Shown in pieces: positions 25,401-37,973 of a DNA stretch of 64,000 nucleotides. Positions within the stretch are counted from its first letter, which is position 1. The number at the start of each line of letters is the position of its first letter. The stretch is from Bagarius yarrelli. Taxonomy: Eukaryota; Chordata; Actinopteri; Siluriformes; Sisoridae. The DNA is taken from positions 1,138,001-1,202,000 of the forward strand of contig VCAZ01000036.1 of assembly GCA_005784505.1 (NCBI GenBank), given 5' to 3'. The notes below the pieces were generated by a model, which searched no databases, was not told where the DNA came from, and worked only from the letters and a program-made list of their open reading frames with translations. Position numbers and translations under genes: made by a program.

Positions 25401-27901
25401 TAAAGGAAGTGAAAGAAGAGATGCCATATGGCCGCTACATTTACATACAGGGGTGTCTTGACTTAAGTTAAATTCATTCGGTGAATTAATTAAAATGAAT
25501 TAAAATGCCATTAATTTGTTCAGGGTCCCCAAAAAAACACCACAGTTTTATTTTGTTACATGAAAAATAAACTTCTAAATAATAATTATTGTATAAAAAC
25601 ACTACAATAGGATGTACTGCAATAAATGGGTTTTAATAAGTATAATCTACAGCATTTACCTTGGCGATCAGATGACTCCACTTACTAATGCACATGTCTG
25701 ACTAGCTATCGAGTGAGACACTGGGTGGATGTTACGGTGTTCACTGCTACGCTAACTAGTCGTTGGGTGTCTAAAGCTGCTTATAATCCGAATTTTATCT
25801 CGCAACTCAAAGCAAAAAAATGGCCAAGAGACGACTCGTATCTTAAAAACTCGTTAGTTGGGACACTCGTAAGTCAAAGGTACCACTGTACTTAAATTTT
25901 AAGCATTTGGCAGATGCCCTTATATGGAGCCGCTTGTTTTTATTTTGGCTTTTGATGAATTCATGCCCTTTTTTCTTAGACAGGAAACCACGCTAGTCAT
26001 AATTAACCCTGAGAAAACCCGAATGACCTCACGAACCAAAATGACCTAAAAAGCTAGAAATACGCTGCGTCAAACCAATCCCTTTTCTAGTTTTTTCACC
26101 ATCATCCCTTTTTTTAGTCCTTGAGAAAGATTTTTGGAAGCATTCCGGCCCCGGGGGTGAGAGCATAAGATCTGATAATGGATGTGAGGTTTTACTTTTG
26201 CTTTTCCTCAGCAAATCCCATCACTCCATTTTCTTGCTAACTCGCCAAACACAGCATAAGAAATTGAGCTTTAAGGTGAAAATCTGGCATGTGGCTGCAG
26301 CATGAACCAAATTAAACCTTATTTCTGACAATAAGAAGAAAATTCACTGGAATGTATCCCTTATGTTTCAGATTACAGCCTTTTCCCTCCTTTCTTCATT
26401 GCTGTGGTGGTACAAATAACCAGCGCTGTAAATTCCCCCTGTCCTTTGTTTATGCGCTGCCCGGACTTATGTCCATGAGAAGTCAACAGTATTTTCTTTC
26501 GTCTCTTTGAAAAAAAAAAACCCCAAGCCGTAAGGAATGTGCTGATAGTTTGGGTTTTTTCAGGTCGCTTTCAACATCTGAACTTCTTTGACCGAGTCAT
26601 CTGTCCACCATTCCCACTTTTTCTTCTGTTTGGATGCCCTTGTCTCCAAGGTGACGTAGGGAAACACAGATGGTTCCCGAACACGGTCAAAGCATCATGA
26701 GGATGTAAAGAGGTGAAGAGTGGAATCAAGGGAGGAGAAGAGGAGGAGGGGGGTCTTAACATGCAAAATGTTAAGTCTGTTAGTGACTTAAAATAGTCTT
26801 GTTAGTGACTTAAAATATGTTGAGACATACAGAATTTGAGAGGGAGACGTCTGAAAAACTAGCACACAAACAGTGTGTGATTGTGTGTTGTTTGGGTTGT
26901 AGAGGGGTGCATATTTTCTCAAACCCACTTGCTTAGTTTTGTTACAGGGCTCAAACAGTCTTAATGCAAACGTGGCAACTGCCTCTTCCCCCCTCCTCTA
27001 AGATCTCTTTCTCCTCCTCCCACCCCAACCCTCCTTTCTGCTCCCTTTCGTCTTCTCCCACTCCCTCGCTCCCCTTCGCATTGCCAGACCGCCTGGGCTT
27101 TGTGGGTAATATGTGTGGCAAAACTGGAAGAGAATACGCTGAACAGGCGAGTTGCTGAGCTTCTAGATGTGTTCTGCTCCTGGTCTGCCCCTCAGGTTGA
27201 GGTATTTTGCCCTTGTTGAACTAGATCAGATCTGAGGATTTTAATCCCAGGGACATGACTGAGACTTTATGAACTGGAGAATTGAATTTATAGGAATTTT
27301 TTAAAGAGCATTTCTCCAGCTTAGACGTTCCATTTTTTTTGTTTTCTGGACAAGCAAATTTCATGGTCCTGAGCACTCCCTTTCCGGAAGGTTGATGTTG
27401 CATCCAAAGATCATGACATAAAAAATGTTTAACCAAACAGTGTGTAATGCAACTTTTCAGCAACTTTTGTGGGAGGCGTGAGAATGTCCAGCAAGAATCT
27501 GGCAGTGTTTCCTAATGTAGAACAGATGATAGTCTAGAGAAAGTCTTCATCAAAACGTTTTGTGCACCACACCTTAAAAACAACGGGGTGTGGCTAAGAC
27601 AAAGCTGAGTTTAATGCAGAATAAATATTAAGATGATATCAAGATGTGTAAAGCTTAAAAGGGGGCACCGGGGAATTTGTAGGCTTGTTGTGGTAAGACT
27701 AGATTTGCCCAATCCATCTCTGGAGCAGGTTCACCAACATTGAAGAGCATTTTTTATCAAAGACAATAATCACGTTCTGCACAGACGTCCCATAATTCTA
27801 ACACTGTTTATACCCACAGGCCATCTACTGCTTTTCTACCTTGTTACTACAGACACACACCACCCTCTTCTAAGGCATCTCAACTACCTGATTTCTGGAC
27901 G
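25401..27901. other. Intergenic, no gene recognised
   Basis: AT-rich DNA with a short SINE-tail-like piece at about 25897-25935 ('AAGCATTTGGCAGATGCCCT') and a pyrimidine-rich patch near 26980-27075. No exon-like structure was found. Confidence 0.5.
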
Positions 27902-28100
27902 AAGGTTTACCAAACTCAGTCCTGGAGGGCTGGCGAGTTCAACGCTTATCAAACACAACTGAACTAGCTAATCAAAGTTTTGCTAGGTACACTTGAAACT
28001 TACAGGCAGGTGTGTTAAGGAAAAGTCTGTGCTAAAGTCTGTGGGACACCGAGTTTGGTGACCTGTCCTTACGGGCCCTCCAGGATTATTAAGTCTAGTG
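27902..28100. mobile_element. Palindromic MITE-like element, second copy
   Basis: It shares ACTCAGTCCTGGAGGGC and the central 'GCTAGGTACACTTGAAACTT' with the copy at 6673-6870. Its right end is inverted relative to the left. Confidence 0.6.
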
Positions 28101-29197
28101 ACCGCTGCTTGACACTAATACACACTTGGCAGTAAGCAACCTATGTTCCTTTGTCCTACTTGTTTTTCATCTGTCCCTGCCCTACCCAATGCTGATTACT
28201 TGGATTAGATGTGTTTGTAAATAGGTGTTTGGTCTTGGAGAGAGTTGCTTCCTCTCAGCTGATTGGCTAAACATATTTGATGACATTACAAATATCACAT
28301 GAATAATTTTTTTTACAGAATACGTGGTGCACAAAAAAATATTAACAAGTAACGAATCTTACTATATAAGCAAGATCGAGTCCGTATTGTAGCAGGTTAT
28401 ACAAGAAAAGATTGTCAGATGTGATCTGAAATATGAACGGATATATTTGTCTTCTGTTGAGGTCGTAGATAAACAACTACCTTTTCCTCCAGACATCCTT
28501 CGACATCAAAAAACAGATAAAAGCGTAAGAAAGCATGAATGATTACAATGTTTTTTTTTCAGTTGATGGTTCAACGACCTCGGTACCAAAGAGCTCACCA
28601 ATAACAACCGTTTGGTGTGATTAGAATTTTTGTTATATCCTGTCAACATTTAACACTGCAGCGCCTCTTGACTATAACGTTTAACGTTGTTTATTTTACT
28701 TTATTAAACAATAACCATTCTCAAAGATCCACCGAAATGCAACTAAAAGCAGAAAACTGGAAGAGGTAATTGCATTCCAGGGTAACTTATTACCATTTAC
28801 CTGTAAGTGTAGTGTAAGGTTGATTGTAGTATCTGTTGTTTATAATATGATAACACATAAAGTAGCGATTAAATAGATATACGAGACGGAAATATATGTG
28901 GCGTCGAGGTGTGTGTTTAGTGCGCAGGTTTCACTCGCTGATCCGCATTTAACTTTGCGAAGCCTGGAACGGCAAATTTGATCAAATATATTAAAATTAG
29001 ATTAGAACACAAGAGCACTACTTGACTCTGCGTCTCCCGAAGGCCCATGCAGGCTTTTCAAGTCACCTTTTCCTTCGCTTTTCAGTCAAATTTAGGATTT
29101 ATAGAATTCGAAGAGGCTTAACAGAATAAAAATTTCATAGTGTCGTGTGAAGATTAAAAAAAAAATGTGGTTTGTAGCAATAGAACCACCTACATCT
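28101..29197. other. Intergenic, nothing recognised
   Basis: Short low-complexity patches only. No ORF of note. Confidence 0.5.
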
Positions 29198-29198
29198 A

Positions 29199-29370
29199 GG
29201 GGAAGTGGTGGCTTAAGGGTTAAGGTGTTGGACTGATACCAGAAAGACTGGGGTTCGATTCCCAGCACCACCAACCCTTCCCTTAACCCCCAATTGCTCA
29301 GTTGTATAAATAAAATAAAATAAATGTAAGTCGCTCTGGATAAAGTTGTCTGCCAAATGCTGTAAATGTG
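29199..29370 (+). mobile_element. tRNA-derived SINE, family B, complete copy
   Basis: The head has GGTGGCTTAAGGGTTAAGG and a B-box-like GGTTCGATTCC. The 3' part is 'AAGTCGCTCTGGATAAAGTT' plus 'GTCTGCCAAATGCTGTAAAT', the conserved tail typical of V-SINE-type fish elements. A reverse-oriented partial copy follows at 29371-29461, giving a head-on pair. Confidence 0.8.
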
Positions 29371-29461
29371 AGCCGTTAAGGGCCTTGCTCGAGCGCCCAG
29401 CCTTGGCAGCTTGGTGTTACGAACATAGATCACATAGTCTGACACCTTAACCAATGAGCTA
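29371..29461 (-). mobile_element. Partial SINE, family B, inverted
   Basis: It contains 'TTAAGGGCCTTGCTCGAGCG' and ends 'CACCTTAACCAATGAGCTAC', the reverse of a family B head. Confidence 0.55.
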
Positions 29462-31377
29462 CATGAATAATAATAATAATAATAATCTGGATTGCAGTAT
29501 TTAAATTTCTCTGCTAGTTTATAAGTTTTTCTCACACCTCAGTATCAGTGGCGAAACCAGGCAGCAGTGAAATCATCATAAAGCTTCCGTTCAGCTTTAA
29601 AAGAAACTTCTCATGGCTAGAAGACGTGTGCAAGGGAGGTGGAGCGAAAAGAGAGCAAACCCGGCCATCTTAAGTGAGGCTCAGTTTCCTTACTGACCCA
29701 AAATTCCTGCCTCTCTGACACACAAACTGCTAAGCGATCAACATTTCACAAAATCTTTCACAGATACCGTTCGAAGTCGTTCGAATCAGTTCACTGGTTG
29801 GAATAAATCCTGAAGAGTGTATGCCTGCGGAGCGCCCAAATTTTCAGCTTATGTTTGCAGGATGTTAATTAGTGTTTACAGCAAGCCTCAGAGGCAGTTA
29901 TCCAATTCTGCTTGCCAAAGATTGCAGGGTGCATGGGTACAAAACATTTACAGACAGTTAACCTTCTAAACAGAAATACAGTTTACACAAGAAATGTCCA
30001 CTTTCAGCCAGATTAGATGTTGGTATGTTGCTCGATCGTGTGGTTCGGATGGTCTGGGCAACTGTACAAAACACAACCAGCTTTGTTGAACCTGTGAGGT
30101 TTAAAGCAAAAGGGTTTTTTTTTTCTTTTCTTATTCTTTTTTTTCTTTTTCTTACTCATCACCAGCTGTAACCTCAAAACCTCCTTTTTGTCCTCCTGCA
30201 TGGACAAAAAGGTCCTCCCGCATGAAACAGCTTGATTTTACCGTAAATCGCCATCAGACTGTCACATAGAGAGACAAAAGGGGGTCCTGATGCTTTTTTT
30301 TTCATTTAAGTGACACAGACATGCCCGGCTCGATCGGCTCCAAGAAATGTCCAAGTTTTTCAAAAGCATGGGTGGAGAAGACCGGTCAGAATTTCCAGAG
30401 AGGAAACTGAGCAATTCGGTCTGCGGGTTCAGTGGCTTTTTATGAGCTGCCACTGCCTCTCTCTCTGCCACCGATTCCATCATAGTTGCTTCCATTCCAA
30501 ACACGTTTGTTATACAGAAATTGCTGATGTTTTATGCCCTAAACAAGGCATCTGCTAGCATGAAGCACACATTGCTTAAATTCATGTGCCTTATTAATTT
30601 CCAGCCTTTTTCTCTTTTCACTGAGTTTCTGTGCACAGCACACTCAGCTCCTTGTCATGGTATATCAATGGATGCTTTTTCCCTCAGACCTCCAGCTTCC
30701 AGACTGTTTACTCAGAGCGTGGGAGCTAGCATGAAGCTGGCACAGAGGCCGGTGTATGTGTTATTAGGGCTCATTTCTCTTAGCAGAATTTTTTTTTGGG
30801 ATTTTGCAGTAATGCTGCTGGATTATTAGTGCTTCCTTTTTTTGCCCTCTTCTGGCCCCTGGCTGGACGGCCTAATCGCGCAGATTCAAACCTCAGGCCT
30901 TTTACCCCAATAATGAACCTCACAGGCCCATTAGGCGTCTGCCGTGTGATGTGATGTTGGCTTAAGTGATATTTAGTTTGGGACAGAACCACAACCTGCA
31001 ATTAATAGAACTGGTCACTAACTCGATAACCCTAAACAGAGAGCAAAAAAAGATCTTATTGGTTACAGAACTAATTCAACTCTTAATTTATTTTATGGGT
31101 TAATTTATTGATTATTTCAGGCAGATACCATATTTACAGATGTTTGGAGATCCAAAATGGAGACGCTTTGCACAATTTGAGGTAGGAATTTTTTTCAGTA
31201 TCTTAAAGCAACTGAAAGAGATAAGAATACTAGAGCAAAACCGCTGATCCAGCTTAATTATTTTGATCTGTGCTTTTGCTACCTTTTTATATATGGTTCT
31301 TTATTTATAAATAATATTTTACACAATATTTTTTAATTGTTTTAATTTGTCACATTCATACTCCTCCTGTTTGTCCT
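29462..31377. other. Intergenic, no gene recognised
   Basis: ORFs of up to about 100 codons here (for example 30521-30829) have no domain-like pattern, no splice context and no recognisable composition. No repeat family was identified with confidence. Confidence 0.5.
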
Positions 31378-31810
31378 TCCTGAAAAACCAACACCGCTAC
31401 GCTGATCACGATGGCGACTCCATTCCTTCAGGGTCCTCAAAATAAATACTTTAGCCAAAGAAACACTGGTGTCCTTCATAGATATTCTGTTGAAAGTGTA
31501 CTGACATACAGCATTCCAGGGCTTTAAAGCACAGAAGATCCTCTCTTTAGAGGAGCCATACAGGATTTGTTGCCACAGAGAAACTCGTAGCCTATCATCT
31601 GTTTGAACTGTTACCCTCAGGGGCGCAGTACAGAACAATAAAAACCAAAACAAACCGAGTGAAAAATAACACATCATAGAACTTGACAGGTTTTTAAATA
31701 CAGAATAATTGTTTTTAAATTGTTGGATTCGTTTTTGCACTAAATAGATTTGCACAAAATGTCAGTATCCTTTTGTATAATCACAATAAAGATTCTGATT
31801 CTGACGACCG
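31378..31810 (+). mobile_element. LINE (L2/Rex-like) 3' end with reverse-transcriptase C-terminal remnant
   Basis: The + strand near 31600-31655 reads as a degenerate FELLPSG-Q-YR-IK-KTNR block, the C-terminal end of fish L2-type reverse transcriptases. The segment ends in AATAAAGATTCTGATTCTGA, the usual LINE tail. It is 5'-truncated and non-functional. Confidence 0.6.
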
Positions 31811-31926
31811 CTTTATCACTATACCAAACAAGAAACGTCTCAGAGCCGAACCCTGAGGCACTACAAAGGGAAAAATGTGAATTAGATGTGCAAGTGTGTA
31901 TTTGTTTGTATGTTTGTAAGTGTGTA

Positions 31927-31928
31927 AA

Positions 31929-31971
<43 letters not shown>

Positions 31972-31988
31972 AAGAGAGAGAGAAAGAT
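31927..31988. repeat. (GT)n-(GA)n compound microsatellite
   Basis: A GT run passes directly into GA-rich repeat. Confidence 0.9.
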
Positions 31989-33051
31989 AGGCAGACCCTT
32001 TAATAGGGGACTGCCTCTGCTCCAGACCGCAGATATACACCATTACAGCATTGTCAGTAATCCGGCGCGGTGTTAATCAGATACACTGGACACACGGGTT
32101 TGTCTTCGAAAGAGACGCTAGCTAACTAGAATACATAAACAACTCTTTTTAGAGCATAAAGCTAGAAATCTATTCAGTTCATTTTATGGAGGTTTGCATA
32201 ATAAAACAATAACACCAATGATAAAACAAAAAAACGAAAAAAGAGAGGAAACAAAGAATAAACCGAATAAGATGATTCGAATAAGAGAAGACGAAAAATA
32301 TATGTTACAGGCTAGAAGATGAGACATGACATAAAAAAGCGGGATAAAATGAGACATGAAATGAAACAAATAAAACGATAAGACAGGAGAAGAGACGGAG
32401 GTGGCTGAAATCTTGTGCTCCCCCTTGTGGTAAACTAAAAACACTGAAAAAAATCACTGCAGTTAAAAGTTTAAAAAAATTCAATACTATTGACATTTTT
32501 AATATTAAAAACTAATTATATGAAATATAAAGAGGGTTTTAGTTAATGGAATAAAACGGATAAAAATACAATGAAAAGGAGTCGCTTAAAGTATAAAACG
32601 TTGTGATATATTTTTATATTACATATAAATATTTATAAACCTTCGGAAACTTCAAGTTATTAATTGAGTTAAAGAGAAATAAAAACACAGTGTATCATGC
32701 AAGAAAACACCGCCCTCTACCGTCACCGTACAGACACTGCAAGCACACAAAACTACATACAGTATATAATAAAAAATAAATTTTTAATATAGTGTTTTTA
32801 TATAATTAACTTTTAATTGTACTGCGTTCAATTCTGTAATAAAAAATGCGACGCTTAAACGTTTGTTTCTGAATAAAGTTGAATAAAAGTTTTTAAAAAT
32901 CCCCTTAAACCTTCTCTGCGGTTTGATCCCTAATTCTACATGTAGTGCACTGAGTAGGGCACGGAAACCGTTCCAGACTATCCTACATAGGAAAGGAAAG
33001 AGTGATTAGGAGTTTACGATTGACCCTGGGGCGCCCCCTGGCGTATGGACC
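31989..33051. other. Intergenic, nothing recognised
   Basis: Very AT-rich, without an exon-like stretch. Confidence 0.5.
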
Positions 33052-33110
33052 ATTCAGCAGATTCCCCGTGACCCAGAATTAGAGAATAAGAAGATGAATG
33101 AATGAATTTC
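33052..33110 (+). mobile_element. SINE family A tail fragment
   Basis: It reads 'GACCCAGAATTAGAGAATAA' followed by ATGAATGAATGAAT, the 3' end of family A. Confidence 0.5.
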
Positions 33111-33369
33111 ACCAATACGTCCACGCGTAGCGAACAAAGTGCGTCGGTTTGTTTTGTTAGTACAGATGTTGTACAGATGTTGCTCACTCACGCGCCTAGC
33201 AGCTGATGTCTGGTAGCTCCAGAATTTACTGCAGTTTATTTAAGACCACGAGAAAAACAATGATTCAAAATCGTAAATCGTAGTTTTTCTGTTTTTTAGA
33301 TAAAAAAATATAAACAGAAATTCACTAAACACGCGGGTTATTATTATTATTATTATCATTGTGGTGGTG

Positions 33370-33556
33370 GAAAGTGGTAGCGCAGTGATTAAGGTGTTGG
33401 ACTGATACCAGATACCAGAAAAACTGGGGTTCAATTCCCAGCAGCAACAAGCCACCACTGTTGGGCCCCTGATCAAGACCCTTAACCCCCAATTGCCCAG
33501 TTGTATAAAATAAGAAATAAATGTACGTCGTGCTGGATACAAATGTCTGCCAATAA
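33370..33556 (+). mobile_element. tRNA-derived SINE, family B
   Basis: Head 'GATTAAGGTGTTGGACTGAT' with 'GGGGTTCAATTCCCAGCA' and a shortened tail ending 'ACAAATGTCTGCC'. It follows an (ATT)n run at 33341-33358. Confidence 0.75.
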
Positions 33557-33999
33557 ATAAAGGGAAGCCAATTTTGTGAAGATCTAAAATATTTGGACAA
33601 TAATTTGGACAATAATTTACAGACATCTTTTGGATGCATTGATTTTTCTTTAGTAGATTTGTTTTGTAGTAGATTATTGAATCAATTTATTATCTGTTAT
33701 ATCAGCATGTAAGGTTCTTTTTTCATGTTGTTTCTTGTCTTGTTTTGTTTTGTTTTGTTAGCTTAGCGGCTAGGTTAGCCAGCTAAGATAGCTTCTGTCA
33801 TGTTCTGGTTTTGTTTACTTCCTGTTTTGTCCTCTTGTCTTCCTGGTCTCTGTGTCTTGTTCTCATTGGTTTATTTTGTGTCATGTGTTGTTCATTGGTT
33901 CAGGTGTGTCTCGTTTTGTTAATGAGGTCTTTGTGTATTTATAGCCCCTCTGTCTGTCTTGTCTTTGTGGATGATTGTTCCCTGTATCACTGTGGTGAG

Positions 34000-34132
34000 C
34001 CTATGGTCCTGCCTATGGTCCTGCCTATGGTCCTGCCTATGGTCCTGCCTATGGTCCTGCCTATGGTCCTGCCTATGGTCCTGCCTATGGTCCTGCCTAT
34101 GGTCCTGCCTATGGTCCTGCCTATGGTCCTGC
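34000..34132. repeat. 12-bp minisatellite (CCTATGGTCCTG), about 11 units
   Basis: Eleven near-perfect 12-base units. Because the unit is divisible by three it leaves frames open, giving MVLP or WSCL tetrapeptide repeats that look like proteins. I see no signal peptide or splice context supporting coding use. Confidence 0.95.
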
Positions 34133-34333
34133 TCTAGTGTTTTGTATATCGTATGACTGTAAATAAGTCTGCACTTGGGTTCTAATAAGTCTCACCTCAG
34201 TGGACTTTAGTTACACAGCATTATTGTTTTCCCCCTTTATGGTAGTCATTGCAGTACATTTGAGTGTTTCCAAATACAAACAAGACAAGACTAGAAAACA
34301 AACAGAGACAAATTCTCAGATTAGAAATGTCCA

Positions 34334-34339
34334 TTTAAT
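34334..34339 (-). promoter_or_regulatory. Possible ATTAAA polyadenylation signal of rbp3
   Basis: ATTAAA on the minus strand lies about 190 bases after the rbp3 stop. I saw no closer canonical AATAAA on that strand. Confidence 0.35.
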
Positions 34340-34528
34340 GCAATTTTTTATGAGGCATCAGATTAACATGTTTGACGTTATAGTGTAAAGAAAAACATGT
34401 AAGGTTTGTATGGTTCAACTGTTAAATCTGAAAGAAGTTTCTAGGTAACTAGAGAAAATTTATGTCTCCAGATTTTTAGCTTTCTTCTTGTGGACCATTT
34501 GACTGTCCCAACATGTCCAGTTTGAAAC

Positions 34529-37500
34529 TTACTTCTGGTTTGAAAAATGCTTTAGAAGAAGATCTTTGGCTACATTCAGAGCTTCGTTGGCAGACACTAT
34601 AATATGAGGGGTGATTCCGGCTCCCTCCCAGGCCGGACCCTGAGTAGTCTCGGAATGAGTGACAGGAATTGATACAAAAACATCACGGTCACCTAATTGG
34701 AAGGTTTTTGGTGGCTGGCAGGAGCCATTGGTTGGCTCACCTACAATCATGGCACGGCCAAGCTTCTTCATAATATAAACAAATTCTTCTGCTGCACCAG
34801 CTGTGGCTTTACTAGTCAGGATCAGCAGGCCTTTTTGGAAGCCATATCTTTTGCCTAAGAAAAGTGCATATATATAATCAGTTACTGCAAGGATCATATA
34901 TGTCATCTTAACATAAAATCCGTGGAGGGATTATAATAAACGAAACAACCCATATTGTCCAAATAAAGAAAGTGTTAACCAGCGTTGGGCATTATTTTTC
35001 AGATATCCCTGCCCTACCTGCTGCTGATTACCCGGATCAGGTGTATTTAATCAACCATAAACTGGAAGACACCAAATCACTTGGTCTTTCCCCATTTCAC
35101 CCTCAAGTGAGATAGTATCCTTAATCAACAGTGGGGAGGGCAAGTACAGCTGGAAAACAAGCAGGACAAAAACTCCCACACCTGGTATCAAAATGTGCAG
35201 CGTTTACTGACCATTTCCATGGTCCCACCAGGGCCCCCTGTTGGCTAACCATTTACTGCCAGCTTTCACTGACCAGCGTAATGAAGGTCTAGACTATAAA
35301 CATAATTTCAGAATGACGCCGATTATTTCAATCATTTCTTGAATATATTTACCTTTTAATTGCGGGGAAAGATGGAACGAAAGGCAAGATAGAGTTTGGT
35401 TGCACTAAAGATCCCTTAGGAACTGGATTGAGTGTGTTTAAATTACCTAATGTGTCTGTTGCTATCTGTCTGTACTGTACGTCACCAATATAAAGTTGGT
35501 AGACACAGCCATTATCTCTGTCTCACTGAAGGGGACAAGTGTGAGTCCACAGGTTTTTTCTACAGATTGATTAATTAAAAGATTTGCCTAACCTGTCAAT
35601 TCTGGAAGGGTTTCAAGTACTATAGTGGTGCCAGAGGATCTGTCGTATAGTTTGTCCAATACAATCGATGTGCCGTCATCGTAGAAGTAGGAGCAGAGTC
35701 CTGCAATTGGATTAATGGAACCTCCAATGTTGTTCCTTTAAAACAGTTAGAGTTACGATTAATGTTTATTTTACATCTTTATAATGTCAGATATAATGAG
35801 GACAAGGTTTGAGTTAGAAAGATAATATTTACTGTAAAACCGTGGCAGCCGGTCAATAGGGGGCACCGGGGAGAAGAAAAAGCTACTTATCATGTTACCA
35901 AGAAGTTAAATATAGATTGCAAATTACTAACAAAATTAAATAGTTATATGTTGTACTGTTGCACTGATGGTCTAGTACAAAACTGTTCTTCCTTCGTGTG
36001 TGTGTGGGGGGGCCGGACAAAAGAGTGTGTATGTAGGTCCTTTTAAAAAGCATGTGAGTTGAAGGTGAGCTCTAATTGGCTTTCAAATTTTTATCGGGAA
36101 ATTATTGTGTTATTGTGCCCTGATATTGTGTTCCGACTGTTAGCAAATCAATATTGTTTTTCGATTTTTGGCCTCATGTGATTGGACCATTGCGACAGAA
36201 GTCAAGCGATTTAATATACTCGTTTTGAATTCCTCTAGTGGACAACATTAGTATTACGGCCTTCATCTCTGAATGCGATTGATATAAATGGTTGAATTAT
36301 TAAAGCCACATTGAAAATAAATTCCCAGTGCATTTATCACATTCTTTAACAGTTCTGAAATTCTTTAACAGTAAAATTTTTAATACTTTAGCCAGCAGTA
36401 ATGACATTATTTTCACTTTTGCATTACTCCCTTACATGTTTATACACCAGCCGTCCACTGATTATGAAGGTTACCTGAGGTCGATGATCATAGCATCCGT
36501 ATGCACTACTTTGTTCCAGACATGCTCCACAATGATCCGAGCTACGGCAGCGACTTGTGGAAAGTCTCCAAACATGTCAAAGCGCATGTAACCGATGTTG
36601 TTATCAAACACATCAGTGTAAAATGAATCGTTAACAAGTGCAACTAACATTTCTGGTGAAAGGCTCTGTATACAACAACAACAAAAAAAAGATTAATTAA
36701 AATTTCTACATATAGACAAAACAAATATATCAACAAATATGTGGGTGACATTAGGAAAAAAAATATCCGCTATACTGCTACGTACCACTGGAGACATCAT
36801 GGGGTTGTTTTCTGTGATCTTCAGGCACTTGTCCCCTGACAATCGTAGAAGATCAGCTGAGAGCTTTTCTTTTAGTTCATCCTTTGATGAAATCATGTTG
36901 TAGTCCCCAGTGGATAAGAGTTCCTCTAGGTTTTCCGCTACGTTAGCTGCAATGTTCTCAAAAGCATAATATTCAACCAGCAAAGAAGCTACGTTTTTGA
37001 CAATCACAGGGATTTCAGCACGAAGCGTAATGATTGTGATTGCCGCCTCAACGGCATCTTCTGCTCTGACTTCGACGTCTGGTGCCACTCCTTCAATCTC
37101 CCAGCTTTTCCCAGTGATGGGATTGGTGGATTTAGCTACTGGTACAGAAACATAAAAATCTGTATTTCCAAGTTTCATTTGGTCGATTTTTACTGATCCT
37201 CCAGCTGTATTTTCTCCAACGATGGTAGCTCGCTTGAGGGTCTTCAGGCAGTAGGCGACATCTTCTGCAATGCCGACAGTGTTCCTGCTTGTTAGAATGA
37301 TCAGCGGCTTGGAGGTTCCATACCTTTTTCCCAATAAAGAGGGCATGGACCAGAGTTCAGTGGTGCTGTTCAATGGACGATTATAAACCGAGTCGATATG
37401 GATAAGAGGCTCTGCGTCGGTGTAATATGAAACAATGTAAGGGATGCCTGACAGTTCTCCACTTACAGCGTAACGAAGGTCTAGAATCATGGCTGAAGTG

Positions 37501-37973
37501 GGGAGAACTTTGTCCCAAACATGCTGCAGGAGAATTGGCCCGATCTTCTGAGCAATCTCTTCGCCAATAATGTGTTGAATCTTCAAGTAGGCAATGTCCT
37601 CTTGGAGGACCTCTACATTTACCGTGTCCTTGACTACAGCAGCCAGTTGCTCTGGTGGGATGTTGGGCATTTCTGGAGGTGTCGCTGGAACATAATATGG
37701 ATCGTAAGTGATCATTACTCTTGGATCACTGATTACGCTCCGAACCCTGTCTGTCAGCATACTGGTGACGATACCGGGATCTTGAATGCTGAGAATCTCT
37801 GTATTGTTGGTGATGAGATCTATTACTTTTTCAATATCGGAAAGTTTTTCTGGAGAGCAGTAATTGTTCTTAAGCACTTTGACCAAATCCATGATAAGCT
37901 CCGGTGAAAAATGACAAAGGACATTATTGCTAAATGCTAGCAATGTTGCTAATAAAAGTAAAGCTTGAGCCAT
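34529..37973 (-). CDS. rbp3: Interphotoreceptor retinoid-binding protein (IRBP), two-module teleost form, 615 aa
   Basis: Exons in transcript order: 37973-36786, 36665-36475, 35735-35593, 34854-34529, totalling 1848 nt. RBP3 is a secreted protein of the interphotoreceptor matrix that carries retinoids between photoreceptors and pigment epithelium or Mueller glia. Residues 1-20 are a signal peptide. Module 1 covers about 21-320 and module 2 about 321-615. Both show the crotonase/tail-specific-protease-like pattern, for example AMILDLRY, KRYGTSKPLIILTS and IVGENTAGGS in module 1 and AMIIDLR, KRYGFQKGLLILTS and IVGEPTNGSCQPPKT in module 2. N-glycosylation sequons occur at N56 and N202. Module 1 is intronless and module 2 is cut by three introns, the exon plan known for the last module of vertebrate RBP3. 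Tetrapod RBP3 has four modules; two is usual for teleosts. The exon 3 acceptor has a poor pyrimidine tract. Confidence 0.96.
35845..36310 (+). repeat. Copy of the CTCTAGTGGACAACATT repeat family inside rbp3 intron 2
   Basis: It begins 'GCCGGTCAATAGGGGGCACC', passes 'TTTTTGGCCTCATGTGATTG' and 'CCTCTAGTGGACAACATTAG', and ends near 'TAAATGGTTGAATTATTAAAG'. The same ordered blocks occur at 55970-56380 and 52740-53010. Confidence 0.65.

Noticed and set aside
19797..34132. CRISPR array (from the tandem repeats at 19797 and 34000)
   Set aside because: Repeats are contiguous with no unique spacers, and the DNA is vertebrate.
33811..34156. Secreted repeat protein with MVLP repeats
   Set aside because: The frame is open only because a 12-bp minisatellite has no stop; the non-repeat part shows no family and no splice sites.
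37521..37907. 128-codon plus-strand ORF
   Set aside because: It is the antisense shadow of rbp3 exon 1.
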